From NCBI GenBank assembly GCA_029204225.1, contig MU832631.1, forward strand, positions 1 to 64,000: 64,000 nt of DNA, written 5' to 3'. The translations under genes and the position numbers were made by a program. How positions within the stretch are numbered: position 1 is the stretch's first letter; each line of letters starts with the position of its first letter. Below are positions 1 to 10,719 of this stretch, piece after piece. The notes below the pieces were generated by a model. That model was not told the origin of the DNA and searched no databases. It saw only the letters and a program-made list of their open reading frames with translations. The stretch comes from Diphasiastrum complanatum (lineage: Eukaryota > Streptophyta > Lycopodiopsida > Lycopodiales > Lycopodiaceae).

Positions 1-769
1 AGCAAGAGTGAAGTCAGTTCTGAGAGATTTATACTGCGAAATATAGAAGAAACAAGTCAAACGAGTGGTTCAAATAGCAGCAAAGATAATTCTCACACGG
101 AGACCCATACTACTAATGGAAATCTGCCTGATAAAGCTCTGGGGGTTGTATATGGGGGTTCGCCAGCTACAGATGGGAAGCCCAAAAGCCAGGTAACATA
201 ACTACAATGTGAACAGTGACATTGAATTGGAGTTTGAAAGTCAAGAAGATCAGTGATCTTGTCTTCTATCCCAGTATCTCATCCGTGTTAAGTACTTAGG
301 CAATGATTTCTACCTTTTATTGCTTTTGTATTAATCTGCAAAAGAATTAGGAAACTTGGGATTGGCTGTCAAAGAATGCTTTAGGTATTTTTTGAGTGCT
401 AATCAACTATCATATTTCGAGCGTTCTCTGCAAATGGGTCCGCAGAACTGGTGGAAATTGTTCTCACATGCTTAAATATATACATCATGATGCTGATCTG
501 TTGCATGGGTGTACTATATGATTTTTTCATGAAGTGCCACAAAGTTATCCAATATATTGGGTGAAAACCCAAGTGAATTACAAAGTTGCATTGTTCGAGG
601 CATTCATTTGATGTTCAAAAGCCACTTTTATATCATAGGCTGCCGAGACATGCAATGACCAATTGTCGTTGGATTGAATTTGCAGGTAAAAGTTGAAGAG
701 GAAAAAACCAAGGCAGAGGTATCATTCCCATGGTCGATTCTTCTCTGTTGCTCATCAATTGACAGGTAG
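1..769 (+). CDS. 3' end of an unidentified host gene (last two exons)
   Basis: An open frame enters from the left edge and runs from position 1 to 192. It ends in CAG followed by a GTAACA donor. A matching acceptor (TTTGCAG) lies at 680-685, and the frame reopens in the same phase at 686 until a TAG at 767-769. The encoded tail is hydrophilic, rich in Ser, Thr, Asn and Glu, then a short lysine and glutamate segment (VKVEEEKTKAE). It closes with a hydrophobic cysteine pair in SFPWSILLCCSSIDR. The 493-bp intron and compatible phases support a genuine gene end. The family is not recognised; most of the protein lies outside the window. The CC pair near the C-terminus could be a lipidation site, but this is only a guess. 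Confidence 0.55.
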
Positions 770-1318
770 ATGTGGTCCACTATTCTGTGAACAATCTAAT
801 GCCATTATAAGTGCATAATTCATATTTCGATAGTCTGATGATGTAAACCATCGTGTCAAAATAATGATTATGAAATCCAGTTCTGGATGTTTGATTTGAT
901 AGAATTATGTTTCAAACTGCCTAGTGGGCTGAATTATAGGTGCTATGCACTGTACAATATATAAGTGTGATGAGGGAAGTGTCCAAGTTCCAACATCATT
1001 TACAACCATGTACAATACTATTTGATTTGATTACAATTTATGTATGGCTCGTTCTACTTTCTTAAACTATGGTGTTATTGTTGCAAAACATTAGGGGTTT
1101 TTAGCTTTGCCACCAGTATACTATAATATGATGATTTGCTAAAAGCTGAGGTGTCATGTTAAGTGAGTTCAAGCATTAAATTTTTGTTTATTTTTTTATT
1201 CTTTGAAATGCAATCGTCATTTAATGATTTCAATGCCCTGGGAAGGCAAAGCTTCTTGTGATATATCAATCACCTTGTTTCTTTCTTTTCTCTCTCTTTC
1301 TTTTTCTTAGTTCTTCTT
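770..1318. other. Probable 3' UTR and intergenic sequence
   Basis: AT-rich sequence after the TAG at 767-769. No open frame or mobile-element signature is visible. It presumably contains the 3' UTR of the gene at 1-769. Confidence 0.4.
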
Positions 1319-1341
1319 AAAATCAATCAATCAATCAATCA

Positions 1342-1379
<38 letters not shown>
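1319..1379. repeat. Adjacent AATC and CT microsatellites
   Basis: About five AATC units (1319-1340) are followed by about 18 CT units (1344-1379). Confidence 0.95.
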
Positions 1380-1381
<2 letters not shown>

Positions 1382-1384
1382 GAC

Positions 1385-1530
1385 GGGCAATGAACGGCCG
1401 ACAATTTGGGTTACGACCGATGGTTTGGGTCAAAGGTCAATTGTTTGGGTCGAAAGTTGTCAATGACAATTAGCTGAAATTTTGGGTGGCGGCCGATGGT
1501 TTGGGTGGACGGCCAATGATCGTACAAATA
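1385..1530. repeat. Degenerate short repeats built on GGCCGATGGTTTGGGT
   Basis: The phrase GGCCGATGGTTTGGGT and variants (GGCCGACAATTTGGGT, ACCGATGGTTTGGGT, CAATTGTTTGGGT) recur about five times with irregular spacing between the CT and GT microsatellites. Confidence 0.6.
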
Positions 1531-1553
1531 TGGTGCGGATTTAGGATTAGGGA

Positions 1554-1580
1554 TGTGTGTGTGTGTGTGTGTGTGTGTGT
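1554..1580. repeat. GT microsatellite
   Basis: About 13 uninterrupted GT units. It directly precedes the 58-bp minisatellite. Confidence 0.95.
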
Positions 1581-1583
1581 ACC

Positions 1584-1795
1584 ACCACTTTTCACATGCG
1601 TGGCGTGCACGTTTCTTACCAAAGCTTATATATCAACTATCACCACTTTTCACATGCGTGGCATGCACGTTTCTTACCAAAGCTTATATATCAACTATCA
1701 CCACTTTTCACATGCGTGGTGGGCACGTTTCTTACCAAAGCTTATATCAACTACCACCATTTTTCACATGTGTGGCGTGCACGTTTCTTATTTCT
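1584..1795. repeat. 58-bp minisatellite, about 3.7 copies
   Basis: Units start at 1584, 1642, 1700 and 1756 (spacing 58, 58, 56). Each begins ACCACTTTTCACATG, continues with a GTGGCGTGCACG-like core and ends with CTTACCAAAGCTTATAT. The copies differ at only a few positions, so the expansion is fairly recent. Short reading frames here merely follow the repeat. Confidence 0.92.
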
Positions 1796-2261
1796 TAAAA
1801 TCAAAATCTAATAGATATATATACTAAATATAAACATTAACCAAAGGATAATATAAACTAAATATATCATTTAATAATGTAGGTATTCTGTGTACATCCC
1901 AATCAGCCAAATAAGGGTAAGCATCAACTTAGAAATAAAAAATTTACACAAAATTCAAACTCAGATTTATATAAAATTCAAAATACAAAGTCATTCTTAA
2001 GTACCACTGTGTAAACCATCAAATCCAACGTTGTCTGTACTTTACTATGTCTCACAATTGACATATCCTTCAAATATAATTTCATATTACTAACAAATTC
2101 ATCTACATTTATCAATAAAAATCTTTTTTGAGGAAGAAAATTTTTGCAAAGTTGCTGATAGTACATCTCGCACAAATATTCTATAGTTTATCACAACCTG
2201 CACCATATGCACAGACGTACATACACACATCCTCAATCCCATAGACATACACACACATTTT
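1796..2261. other. AT-rich spacer, nothing recognised
   Basis: No coding frame with recognisable features and no clear repeat. Confidence 0.4.
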
Positions 2262-3055
2262 TGCTGCAGGTTTATTTTGGCGTGCAGCACTGGACGAAAT
2301 ATATGACATGCAAGACAGAGCTCGTTTGGCGATACTGGACCATTTCTTGGGAATGCCGAAAAGTGGTCCATTTGTTGTGCCCTAAATGGCGCTCCTTCTG
2401 ACATGGACATTTTCATGCAAACGATGTCCGAATTGAGCTGCAATTGGTCAAGTGGGTTCGTGCCAAGCCCACGAACATGTGGCCACCTTCCATCTGAAGT
2501 TTTGACATCTCTAGCATGAATCCGACCAGTTTTCGGTCCAACAGGCCTAGGTTTCTTATATTGCTTTTAGCGTTTATGGCTCAGACGCACGTTTTTCTGT
2601 GAGTACGGAACCGTTTGGAGCATGGTTTGTTGCTACGGGTTTGTCTCGGCGTGAGCACTGGACAGAACAGACAACATGCAAAACGGAGCCTGTTCGGCAA
2701 TTTCGGACCACTTTTTGGGATTGCCGAAAAGTAGTCCATTCTTGTGCCCTGATGGCGCTCCATCCAGCACGAAGGACGTTTTCAGAAAAAACAATGTCCA
2801 AGTTGAGCTGCACCTGGTCCAGTGGGTTCATGCTCACGAACCTGTGGCCACTTTCCGTCCGAGGTTTTGACATCTCTAGCATGAATCCGACCAGTTTTCG
2901 GTCCGACAAGCCTAGGTTTCCTATATTGCTTCTAGGGTTTATGACTCGGACGCACGTTTTTTGTGAGTATGGAACCGTTTGGAGCCTGGTTTTTTGCTGC
3001 GGGTTTGTCTCGGCGTGCAGCACTGGACAGAATAGACAACATGCAATATTCTTTT
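2262..3055. repeat. Tandem repeat of about 365 bp, 2.1 copies
   Basis: The landmark CGTGCAGCACTGGAC-like sequence recurs at 2281, 2650 and 3014, giving periods of 369 and 364 bp. Between landmarks both full units contain the same series: a GCCGAAAAGTGGTCCAT-like block, a block reading TTTTGACATCTCTAGCATG, and CCTAGGTTTC with TATATTGCTT. The third copy stops within about 45 bp. The unit is GC-richer than its surroundings. Open frames on both strands are shadows of the repeat; no protein family was recognised. It may be a piece of satellite or the internal repeat of an element. Confidence 0.85.
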
Positions 3056-3219
3056 AGAAGATTCTTGCAGATATTCCCCAAAATATTCCTCCTCAGTGCT
3101 CCAAAAAACATTTGCCGACAGTTTTTGGATTTTTGACGGTTCTTTCTATTCTTCTACTGGCACAAGAAAAATGTTTCATGGATTCCAAAAATTTATTGAA
3201 TCCAATTTTCATTTTTTTT

Positions 3220-3520
3220 CAACCCCTTTTTCTAAGTTGTTTATTTCAGTTTATTCTCATTTTGTGATTGTACATAACTTCTTTGTTTGAGTTCGAATTT
3301 CAGCGAAGCAGAAACTAAAAGTGATCAGAACGATGAGTCTAACATTGATAAGTTATCAAAATCTTGTAATTATTATGTTTCAATTTTATTTTCTTCAAGA
3401 CCCCTTTTCTTAAGTCAAAGTTTTGTGTTTTCATTAATTACTTTCGAATCCTCATAACTTTACCGTCTGAGCTTGGAATTGAATACTGTAAAAAGCAAAA
3501 GTGCTCAGTTTTATACGACT
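3220..3520. repeat. Diverged tandem duplication of about 182 bp
   Basis: The segment starting near 3220 (ACCCCTTTTTCTAAG, then GAGTTCGAATT, then AAAAGTGATCAG) is echoed from near 3402 (ACCCCTTTTCTTAAG, GAGCTTGGAATT, AAAAGTGCTCAG). It lies just upstream of the gag-only element and might belong to its 5' leader. Confidence 0.55.
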
Positions 3521-3641
3521 GACATGTTTTTGCCTTTCACTTTCACTCATCGTAGAACTCTGAGTTTTAAGTGGGTGGAGAAAAGAGCATTTCAGCTATT
3601 TATCAAAGTCCATTGCACATAAACTTCAGCTTACTATACCG

Positions 3642-4595
3642 TAACTTACCAGCCCTTCAATTGTCAAGGTGGATGTGGATTCCGATCTTGAATATAATGA
3701 TGACAATGACTCTGAATATGAAGATCAATCTAACTATGATTTTGAATATTAGTATTATGAGTACAGCGATGACAAATTCAATCATTGCAGCGAATCCAAT
3801 CAGTGCGAACAACTGTCATATGGAGACTATATGGAACATAATGAAACACATTTTGATGATTGTGATACTCGACAAGTTTACCATATCAGTCAACATAACC
3901 CAAGTGGTGGTGTTTATAGTAGTGACAGTGACAATGAACAGATGAATTCACGTCAATTAGAACGTCATCATTACCAATTTCCTTACATGGACCAATCTTC
4001 CCAGGCTATGGTGGAAACAACGATGGTGCAGAGACAATATATCTTTCACAAGTTTGATGGTAGAATTTATCATATGGATGTGAGGTTATGGTTGGACAAC
4101 TTTCATAGGTATTTTCAATCACATCCAAGCAGTGACCATGACAAGATCCAATTTGCAAGAACATACCTTGATGGATCTGCATATATTTGGTGGCGATATT
4201 GGATACAATGTGAAGAACCTCATGTTACCACTGATAAATGGCCAACCTTTGTAAAAAAGTGCATCAAAGAATTTACATGTACAGACCGCCAAGTATGACA
4301 TTCTACCCAACAAACGTCTACCGTGGAGATCTATTTCAATGACTTCCATCAGATAATGGACAGATATGGTTATTCGGTGGAGGAATTTAATACAATGCAC
4401 TTTGTTTTAGGCCTAAAGCCTGAGATAAGAGCTTGTTTATCTAGGGATATACATCATGAAACTTGGATAATGTCACTATCTGACATAAGATCTCATGCTC
4501 ACACCATAGAATATGAACTAAACGAGGGTCAACGTGAAGCTGCTACAGAATATTCAACACCACTAATATACACTTTGGACATACACAGACATTAG
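3642..4595 (+). pseudogene. Gypsy-type retrotransposon gag, interrupted
   Basis: The frame reads an acidic Asp/Glu/Asn/Tyr-rich N-terminus, then a segment typical of the plant Ty3/gypsy Retrotrans_gag domain. This includes FDGRIYHMDVRLWLDNFHRY, DKIQFARTYLDGSAYIWW and, further on, FNDFHQIMDRYGYSVEEFN and FVLGLKPEIRACLSRDIH. These correspond to capsid substrate-independent folds that assemble virus-like particles in the cytoplasm. Two in-frame stops (TAG at 3750, TGA at 4296) break the frame, and it ends at 4595, where the following frame takes over after a frameshift. No CCHC zinc knuckle is visible. Assignment to gypsy-type gag rests on the W/F-rich motif pattern only. Confidence 0.7.
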
Positions 4596-6097
4596 CTTTC
4601 AACAAAGTGATGGGACAATTACAAAAGCTAAGGGATCAGGACAAAATGCCTAAGGTTCAAGTGGGAAAAACTGTTAACCCAAGAATCCAGAAAAAAGATA
4701 GGCCAAATGATTGTGGTGAATCGTCATCAACATCATCAAAGAATGAATTGGAAGTACGAAACGATGATAAAGTTAATTCTTCATCAACATCATCAACGAA
4801 TAAAGTGGAAGTGCAACATGATGAAGAAGTACAACTATCAACAATGGGAAAGCTTGTTCACCAAATAGACCAGCCGACTTCGTCAGCAGTTTTTGATTTT
4901 CCAATGAATTCACAAGAAATGGTCGATCAACATTTATGCAGTGCTATGGAGTGTATGCAAGATCAACAACGTAAATGTAATTTTTGATTTGAACCAAGTA
5001 AGACAATTCCAAATGTGAGCACAATGTCAATGCAAGGACACCGAAAATCAACTGAGGACAACGAACATGATGCGGAGGATTACGAGGACAATATTTTTGT
5101 TTTCAATATTGATTTTCAATTGAGCAGTACAAAGGCCAGTTCAGACAATGAAGTTGTCAATGAGGCAAATCACTCAAGGACCTCATCTTCCTTGAGATCA
5201 CAAGAACTGTTGCATCACGTTCAACCAAAAGACTTGTCTAAGACTTCTTGCAAAATAGAAGTAATAGACAAGGATAAAACTGATCTATATGAATGTTTCA
5301 CATTCAGTATAGAGTGTACAATGGAATGTGATGAAACTTGTAATATACAAGTTGGAAATTGTCCTAGCTATGAGATGGGACAAACAATCCAAGGTCCATT
5401 ACATCAAAGTTTCCAGTTTGTGGTTCAAAATATTGGAAATATCAATATTTTTGAACATGATGATCTAATCTAGGAAGGATTTTTCGTAAAGACTTTGAGT
5501 GAAAGAGATATCATCACTCTTTGCAAGCATCTCATTCACTCAATATTCTTGGAAATGAATGTCCATTCAGAATATCAATTGTTATTTCCAAAGATGATCC
5601 ATTCAAACATATTGGTTCCTATATTGAAAATTGATTATGCCAATAATTCCTTCATATGGGATCTTAACAATTCAAATGCAATGCTCATGGTTATCATCAA
5701 AGCATTTGGATTGAACAACAAAGTGACTACCAAACAACATGACAAAATCTTCAGGTCAGCACAGCTGGATGCAATGACAAAGTACGATCCTAAAGGAATT
5801 GGATAGATCATCCAATTTGTCATGATGTCGAAGAAGCAAACAAAAGAGGATATTGCAATTTGGTTGTCAAAATGCAATATGGTGTTTCATCCATCTCTTC
5901 TTCAACCATCAATTTTCTTTCATGGGAACAAGGATTACAGTCTGAAGCTAGCAAAATGGATTCAATTCGACAGCTTTGGATCTGTAATGAGGCAACACGT
6001 TTTTGGACGACACATTCTCAATCATGACTACTTTACCAAGGCGATCAAGCTGATCAGACAAGCGTTTTTATTTTTTAGGACAAAAATGTTTAAGTAG
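4560..6097 (+). pseudogene. Second ORF of the gag-only element, no pol domains
   Basis: A single reading frame continues from about 4560 to 6097 with only three internal stops (4985, 5471, 5804). That makes about 510 codons of decayed coding sequence. It follows the gag frame after a shift and probably was its continuation. Near 4720-4850 it contains a protein-level duplication (SSSTSS followed by an E/K/D-rich stretch, twice). No protease DSG, reverse transcriptase YVDD, RNase H or integrase motifs can be found in any frame. The frame ends 7 bp before a polypurine tract and LTR start, as expected of the last ORF of an LTR element. Function unknown. Confidence 0.6.
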
Positions 6098-6535
6098 GGG
6101 GAGTGTCATGTACTTTTAGTACATCAGTGCTTTTTAAGGCAATATAATATCCATTGTAAGCTTTGTAGGCCCAAAAGGAGCTATTAGCCTTAAGAACAAG
6201 GTGGTTCCATCTTTAGGCCCTTCAAAGTAACTAATAAGGATAATAGGCCAATAAGGGCCCAATGTAGTTTGAATAATACTTAACAAGGGCTAACTATCCC
6301 TCAAGATAGTTAAGTTACGTTAAGTAAGAGCATTGTCTATAACTAGGCAAGAGACATCATTTTGTGAATCTTTTGGCTCATTTGCAAGTGAGAGCTTCTA
6401 GCTTCCTTGTGAATGTGAGCCATAGGGGTCTCCATTGCTAGGTCTCTTGTGCCCTATCCACATGAATCAATGCTCATGTACATATCTTGTAATCTTCTTT
6501 CCATTGCTAATGTGCTTCTATGGTGATCTCCATGT
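6096..6535 (+). mobile_element. Polypurine tract and 3' LTR of the gag-only element
   Basis: AGGGGGAG at 6096-6103 is a typical polypurine tract. It is followed at 6104 by TGTCATGTACTTTTAGTAC, a likely LTR start with TG. The LTR runs to roughly 6535, where minus-strand copia sequence begins; the exact end is not clear. No matching 5' LTR was found upstream, so the element is 5'-truncated or its left LTR has diverged. Confidence 0.6.
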
Positions 6536-6539
6536 TTCT

Positions 6540-6960
6540 AGCTTTCTATTGATATGCTATCTTGAACGCTTTGTACTTTTCTTGCTCTTAGCCTTACTTC
6601 TATTGTAATTGCTAATTGCTTAGATTTGGCACATGACATGACTCCTCTGATTCGATCTCTTTTGATTTGCAGCCCAAGACATTTTGTCATTTCCCTTAGA
6701 TATGTGATATCATAGTTTGCAGAAATCTGATTCTTCCTCATTTATCAACATAAGACAATTTTCTATTATTAGAGAGTCATGTACAAATATGGTTAAAATC
6801 ACAAACTTTTTTTCTACTCTTTTTATGTATACATTATACTTTGGTTGTGTAGAAACAAATTCTAGAGACTTCAGAAGATTATCGAGCTTCTTGTACCAAG
6901 CTCGTAATCCTTGCTTCAGACCATATATGCATCGATGTAGCTGACAGACATAGTCTCAAT
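6540..6960 (-). pseudogene. Copia reverse transcriptase fragment
   Basis: Read on the minus strand this gives CQLHRCIYGLKQGLRAWYKK, then LDNLLKSLEF, then ILTIFVHDSLII, then CLGLQIKRDR. These are the copia RT signatures LYGLKQ, the catalytic box and the LGL motif. The catalytic YVDD is changed to FVHD, so the copy is inactive. Frames shift several times. It is directly preceded (at higher coordinates) by gag, so protease and integrase are deleted. Confidence 0.8.
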
Positions 6961-6965
6961 TGTCA

Positions 6966-7430
6966 GGGTCTTCGTATTCTTCAAGCTGCTTCATGAAGAT
7001 TTCTTCTTCTAGATCTCCATGGAGAAAGACTGTAGCTGGTCGAAGCCTCATCGAATATCATGAAGACTTTGTCGCTCTTCTCAGTTGCCTTTGACAATTT
7101 TGCAATATTGGCTTTTTCTGCTTTATTTTTTCCCTTTGGGTTGTATCGACATTCATATGTTGAATGTATTTTCTTCTTGTAGTGCATGCAAGCAATTGTC
7201 GGGTTGAACTAGCATCTGTCGGCTGAGTGTCCCGGCTTGTGACAATGATCACAAGTAGGGCTGCCTTTTGTCGAAGACTTCGGATGAGTCTTGTCGAACT
7301 TGGGCTTGCTTTTGTTTTTCTTCTTTCCCTTTGTGAAAAGGGCCTTCTCTTGGTCATCGTTTCCTTCTCCTTCATCTCTCATCAATCTTTCATTGAATTG
7401 AAGAAACCTTGAGTTTCTACTTCTTCAAGG
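6966..7430 (-). pseudogene. Copia gag C-terminus with two zinc knuckles
   Basis: Minus strand: a lysine-rich stretch, then CDHCHKPGHSADRC (a perfect CX2CX4HX4C knuckle), then a stop, then CMHYKKKIHSTYECRYNPKG, a second knuckle in which the second Cys is Tyr. The tail reads KANIAKLSKATEKSDKVF. The same double-knuckle layout appears at 63790-63995, so both belong to one copia family (called copia-3 here). The fragment sits back to back with a plus-strand LTR of that family beginning near 7470. Confidence 0.75.
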
Positions 7431-7469
7431 ATTTAGTATTTTTCTGTCTCTCCTTACAGTTTTTCGGGC

Positions 7470-8220
7470 TAGGCCGACATATCGAATGAGAACGACACCG
7501 ACAAATCGGGCATCCACAGGCCAAGCCCAAGACGAATTATCGGGCATGGATGAACTATCAAACCTCAGCTACTCAGGCGTGACGTTTTCAAACTATCATG
7601 ATCCACCGCCGCCATGCAACATTAACAAAGATGTAGTTAACGGATGTTTAGCTAAACTTTTAGCTAATCAAATCTTGTAATCTAATCTAGTATGGTATAT
7701 GTATTGGATAGACAAGAGTAGAATAGAGTCCTGAATGCAACACTTAGTGAGTAGGGTATCAAAGAATCAATATAGTTCTAGTAGTAGCTAGTTCATTCGT
7801 AAGAGAGAACACCTCTCTCATGCCAACGCACTGATCTGGGAAACAAATAACGCTCAAACAACGTTACTGATGTATGTTCGATTTTGATAATATAGACGAG
7901 TTACAGTTTTTTGCTCAATGTGCGCAATCTCTGAATGTTATAATGCTTATTCAATTTATCAGTAGATATATTTCCGCTGTCATTAGACATTATTTGTTGT
8001 TCATAAATTCATAGTCAGATTAGCAATAGCTATCTGATGTTCGAAGGATGACTGATCGCGGTTTGAAGCAGTGGCTTCGTCCGACAGATCGGCTCCATCT
8101 GAGCTCAAGCTGGAATTGTCGCCTGAGACAAAATTGTCAGATTTCAATAAAAGACAGAAGAATGCCCGGATTGACGGATTCCCAATAGTGGATACGAAGT
8201 GACTCGTAAGATTCCAATAG
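7470..8220 (+). mobile_element. 5' LTR of a copia-3 element
   Basis: Several stretches match the LTR at 62888-63519: GGCCGACAWATCG, CGACACCGA, CAAGCCC, a CCATCGGAC-like segment and CAAACTATCATGATC against CCAAGCTATCATGATC. The region ends directly at a tRNA-Met primer-binding site (8221). Its 5' edge lacks the TGTTGGAGACGG start seen in the other copy, so it is probably truncated there. Confidence 0.6.
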
Positions 8221-8232
8221 TGGTATCAGAGC
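8221..8232 (+). other. Primer-binding site (initiator tRNA-Met)
   Basis: TGGTATCAGAGC is complementary to the 3' end of plant initiator tRNA-Met and marks the start of the internal region of a copia element. Confidence 0.85.
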
Positions 8233-8292
8233 AAGACAAGTTAATCATACCTGAAAATCCTCAGAGCCACAAGGCTCTAAGATCCGCCAAGG

Positions 8293-8475
8293 TTGATCAC
8301 AATTGTGGCTTCCATTCACAGCATCCAATCAAAGATATGCACAGTACTTGAAGTAGACGGGTTGAACTTCTTGGCCTGGAAAGTGAAGACATTGCTCATC
8401 CTAAGAGGAGAAGCGTTATGGCTGTGGGTAGATGGCACCGAAGAGATGTCTCTCAACACAGGCAAAGAACTTTGA
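8293..8475 (+). pseudogene. Copia-3 gag N-terminus, truncated by an insertion
   Basis: The frame reads VLEVDGLNFLAWKVKTLLIL and then GEALWLWVDGTEE, matching the copia gag start (a L-x-G-x-N-F/Y-x-x-W-K pattern). It resembles the gag start at 63550 (INLDGTNYRVWKFKIKTILK). The expected ATG appears as TTG. The frame stops at 8475, where a new LTR begins, so a later element inserted here. Confidence 0.65.
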
Positions 8476-9302
8476 GAATGATGGCACCTTCGGCTTTTTG
8501 CGAAAAATGCGAAGAGAGAGAAAATTCCTAAAGTTCGTCTAAAATAATCAAGGAACGTTCCAGCGACGTCCTCGTCCGCGTCAACGACGCTGAATTATTG
8601 CCCGTAAATACTGTGTATAGTTGTCACAAAAGCCATATACTTCCAAGTACAACGGCTTTTCTAATTAGGTGACAAGCATTCAATGTAATTAATACATGGA
8701 TGAAATCTATAAATAGATCGTCCAAGCACAGATTAGCGGTTGCTCCATCCATGAGATGCATTATTTGAGCCTCCCTATTACGCCATCAATTTTGGTTGTA
8801 ATTGCTATTTGTATTGTGCTTCAGTGTAATATAATAGCAACACATTTTTATCTGTGTACAACGTAGATGAATGCTTGTTGTGATTGATTGCACTTTCATT
8901 GTTGTTTGATCGCGCTTGTTTACTCACTCTGATAAGAATACGGACGTCTACAACTCCTCATTTTCTGATCAGACGATGGCTGTCTTTGACGCCTGAGGAA
9001 CTCGCGATATCATAGTGCTCTTCCATTTATATCAGAACTATACTTCATGTTGAATCTGATTTCAGTACCACATACAAACCATCTCCAATCTCTTCGGTGG
9101 ACTGTACCCTTGTTTTAGAGTATGAATTGATTTTTAGATCATGTTGGGCAATCAGAACGCATAAAGTTGTAATCGTCTTTAGCATAAGCTGTCTATTAGA
9201 CTGTTTTTGCACCTAGTATCCGATCAGAATGGGAGAGTTGTTCCACAATATTCCTGCTCTCTTCTCCGTTCTCGTTCTTCCTATCTGCCTTGCCCCTCAG
9301 AT
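8476..9302 (+). mobile_element. 5' LTR of copia-1, copy 1
   Basis: The region between the interrupted copia-3 gag and the primer-binding site at 9303 is LTR-like. It contains a TATA box in CTATAAATAGATC near 8709 and ends CCCCTCA just before the spacer and PBS. Blocks AAAAATGCGAAGAGAGAGA, GACGTCCTCGTCCGCGTCAA and CTTCCAAGTACAACG recur in reverse complement at 48905-49090 next to copy 2. The left edge near 8476 is approximate. No 3' LTR of this copy is present, because the element is cut within RT. Confidence 0.65.
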
Positions 9303-9314
9303 TGGTATCAGAGC
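9303..9314 (+). other. Primer-binding site of copia-1 copy 1
   Basis: TGGTATCAGAGC, 52 bp upstream of the gag start codon at 9367. Confidence 0.9.
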
Positions 9315-9366
9315 ATAGCTCAAATAAACTGAGAGATTAAGTTTGTTCTATTTGTATACTGTTATC

Positions 9367-10719
9367 ATGTCTCCTATCGGTAGCTCTTCATCTTCATCAC
9401 TCGGTGAAGCTAGAGTCATTGACAAGTTCAATGGTTCTAACTTCTACATCTGGAAATTAAATCTTAGAATGATGTTGATAGATAGATATCTTTGGGATGT
9501 AGTAGAAAGTGCAGACCTGAAACCAGAAGATGGTGATCAAGCAAAGGCCTGGAGGATTAAAGATCAGAAGGCCTTAGCATGTATCACACTCAATCTAGCC
9601 GACTCCCAAATATCTCACGTAACCACATGCAAAACCTCTAAGGAAGCACTGGACTTGTTATCAAGTCTCTATGAGAGTCACGATGTAACCACAAGATTGA
9701 ATCTTAGAAGGAAGTTCTTTACTCTTAGCATGTCTGATTCTACTGCCATCACTTCTCACATCAACAGCTTCAAGTCCCTGTTAAATCAGTTATCAGCTGT
9801 AGGATGTTCCATTCAAGATGATGATGTCGTGATGACCTTGCTTTCTTCTCTTCCAAAGTCCTATGAGCACTTTGTAGTGATGATCTCCACACAACCCGAC
9901 CTCACTCTTCAAAAGGTGATCGATCATCTTCTTCAAGAAGAAATGTGGAGAAAGACTAGCAGCCTATCCATCAAAGACAAATATATGGCTCTATACACCA
10001 AGAAGAAAGACTCCTCCAAGGGCAAGAATCAAGGTCGCATCAGGATCTACAACGAGGCAAAGAAGCAGCAACAACAACAACAGCCAGACTCCTCCAACAC
10101 GACCGAATTCAAGGAGCAAGACACACACTTGTTAATGGCTTACAACAACAATGAAGACTGTGATAGTTGGTACTTGGACAGCGGCGCTACCCAATACATG
10201 ACCTCTCACAAGGAATGGTTTACGGAGTACTCAGGTTACAGTAGAGACCAATTTATCTACCTCGGAGATTCTAGCACCATACGCGTGGAAGGCAAAAGAG
10301 CAGTGAAGATCAGCTTCAACAACGATATGTCCATTTGTGTTCCTAACGTCCTTCATGTTCCTCAGTTGTCAAAGAACCTGTTATCAGTCTCTAAGATAAC
10401 TGATGAGGGCTACACTGTTACTTTCTCATCTGAGCAGTATACAATACTCGAGGAAGATACTACTTTGACTACATGCACTAGAGTAGGAAATCTTTACGTA
10501 CTCTCTAATTCAGTTGCATTAGCTAGTATCTCTAATGAAAATGTAAATGATAGTGTTGTTCTGTGGCATAGTCGATTTGGACACGTGAATACAAGATCAC
10601 TTTCTTATATGTGTTGTAATAATTTAGTTGATGGACTGAATTTCTCTTCTTCATTAGATAGGAAATCTTTCTTTTGTGAATCATGCATCTATGGGAGCAC
10701 TCTAGAAGCAAGTTTTTAA
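9367..10719 (+). pseudogene. Copia-1 gag, protease and integrase N-terminus
   Basis: The ATG at 9367 follows the primer-binding site. Residues 1-210 form the gag domain (IDKFNGSNFYIWKLNLRMML, then LLSSLPKSYEHFV). A short Lys/Gln linker follows, with no CCHC zinc knuckle where copia normally has one. The aspartic protease has its catalytic motif in SWYLDSGATQYMT. The integrase zinc-binding region follows (LWHSRFGHVNT and CESCIYG, giving the HHCC pattern). A 1-nt deletion near 10692, judged against copy 2 (ATGGGAGCAC for ATGGCAAACAC), shifts the frame, and integrase continues in the next frame. The longest intact ORF in the window at 451 codons. Confidence 0.92.

Noticed and set aside
1486-1827. 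Overlapping ORFs with Cys-Val repeats
   Set aside because: They arise from the GT tract and the 58-bp minisatellite in all three frames.
2574-3057. Overlapping 150-codon ORFs on both strands
   Set aside because: They mirror the 365-bp tandem repeat, appear on both strands and match no known protein pattern.
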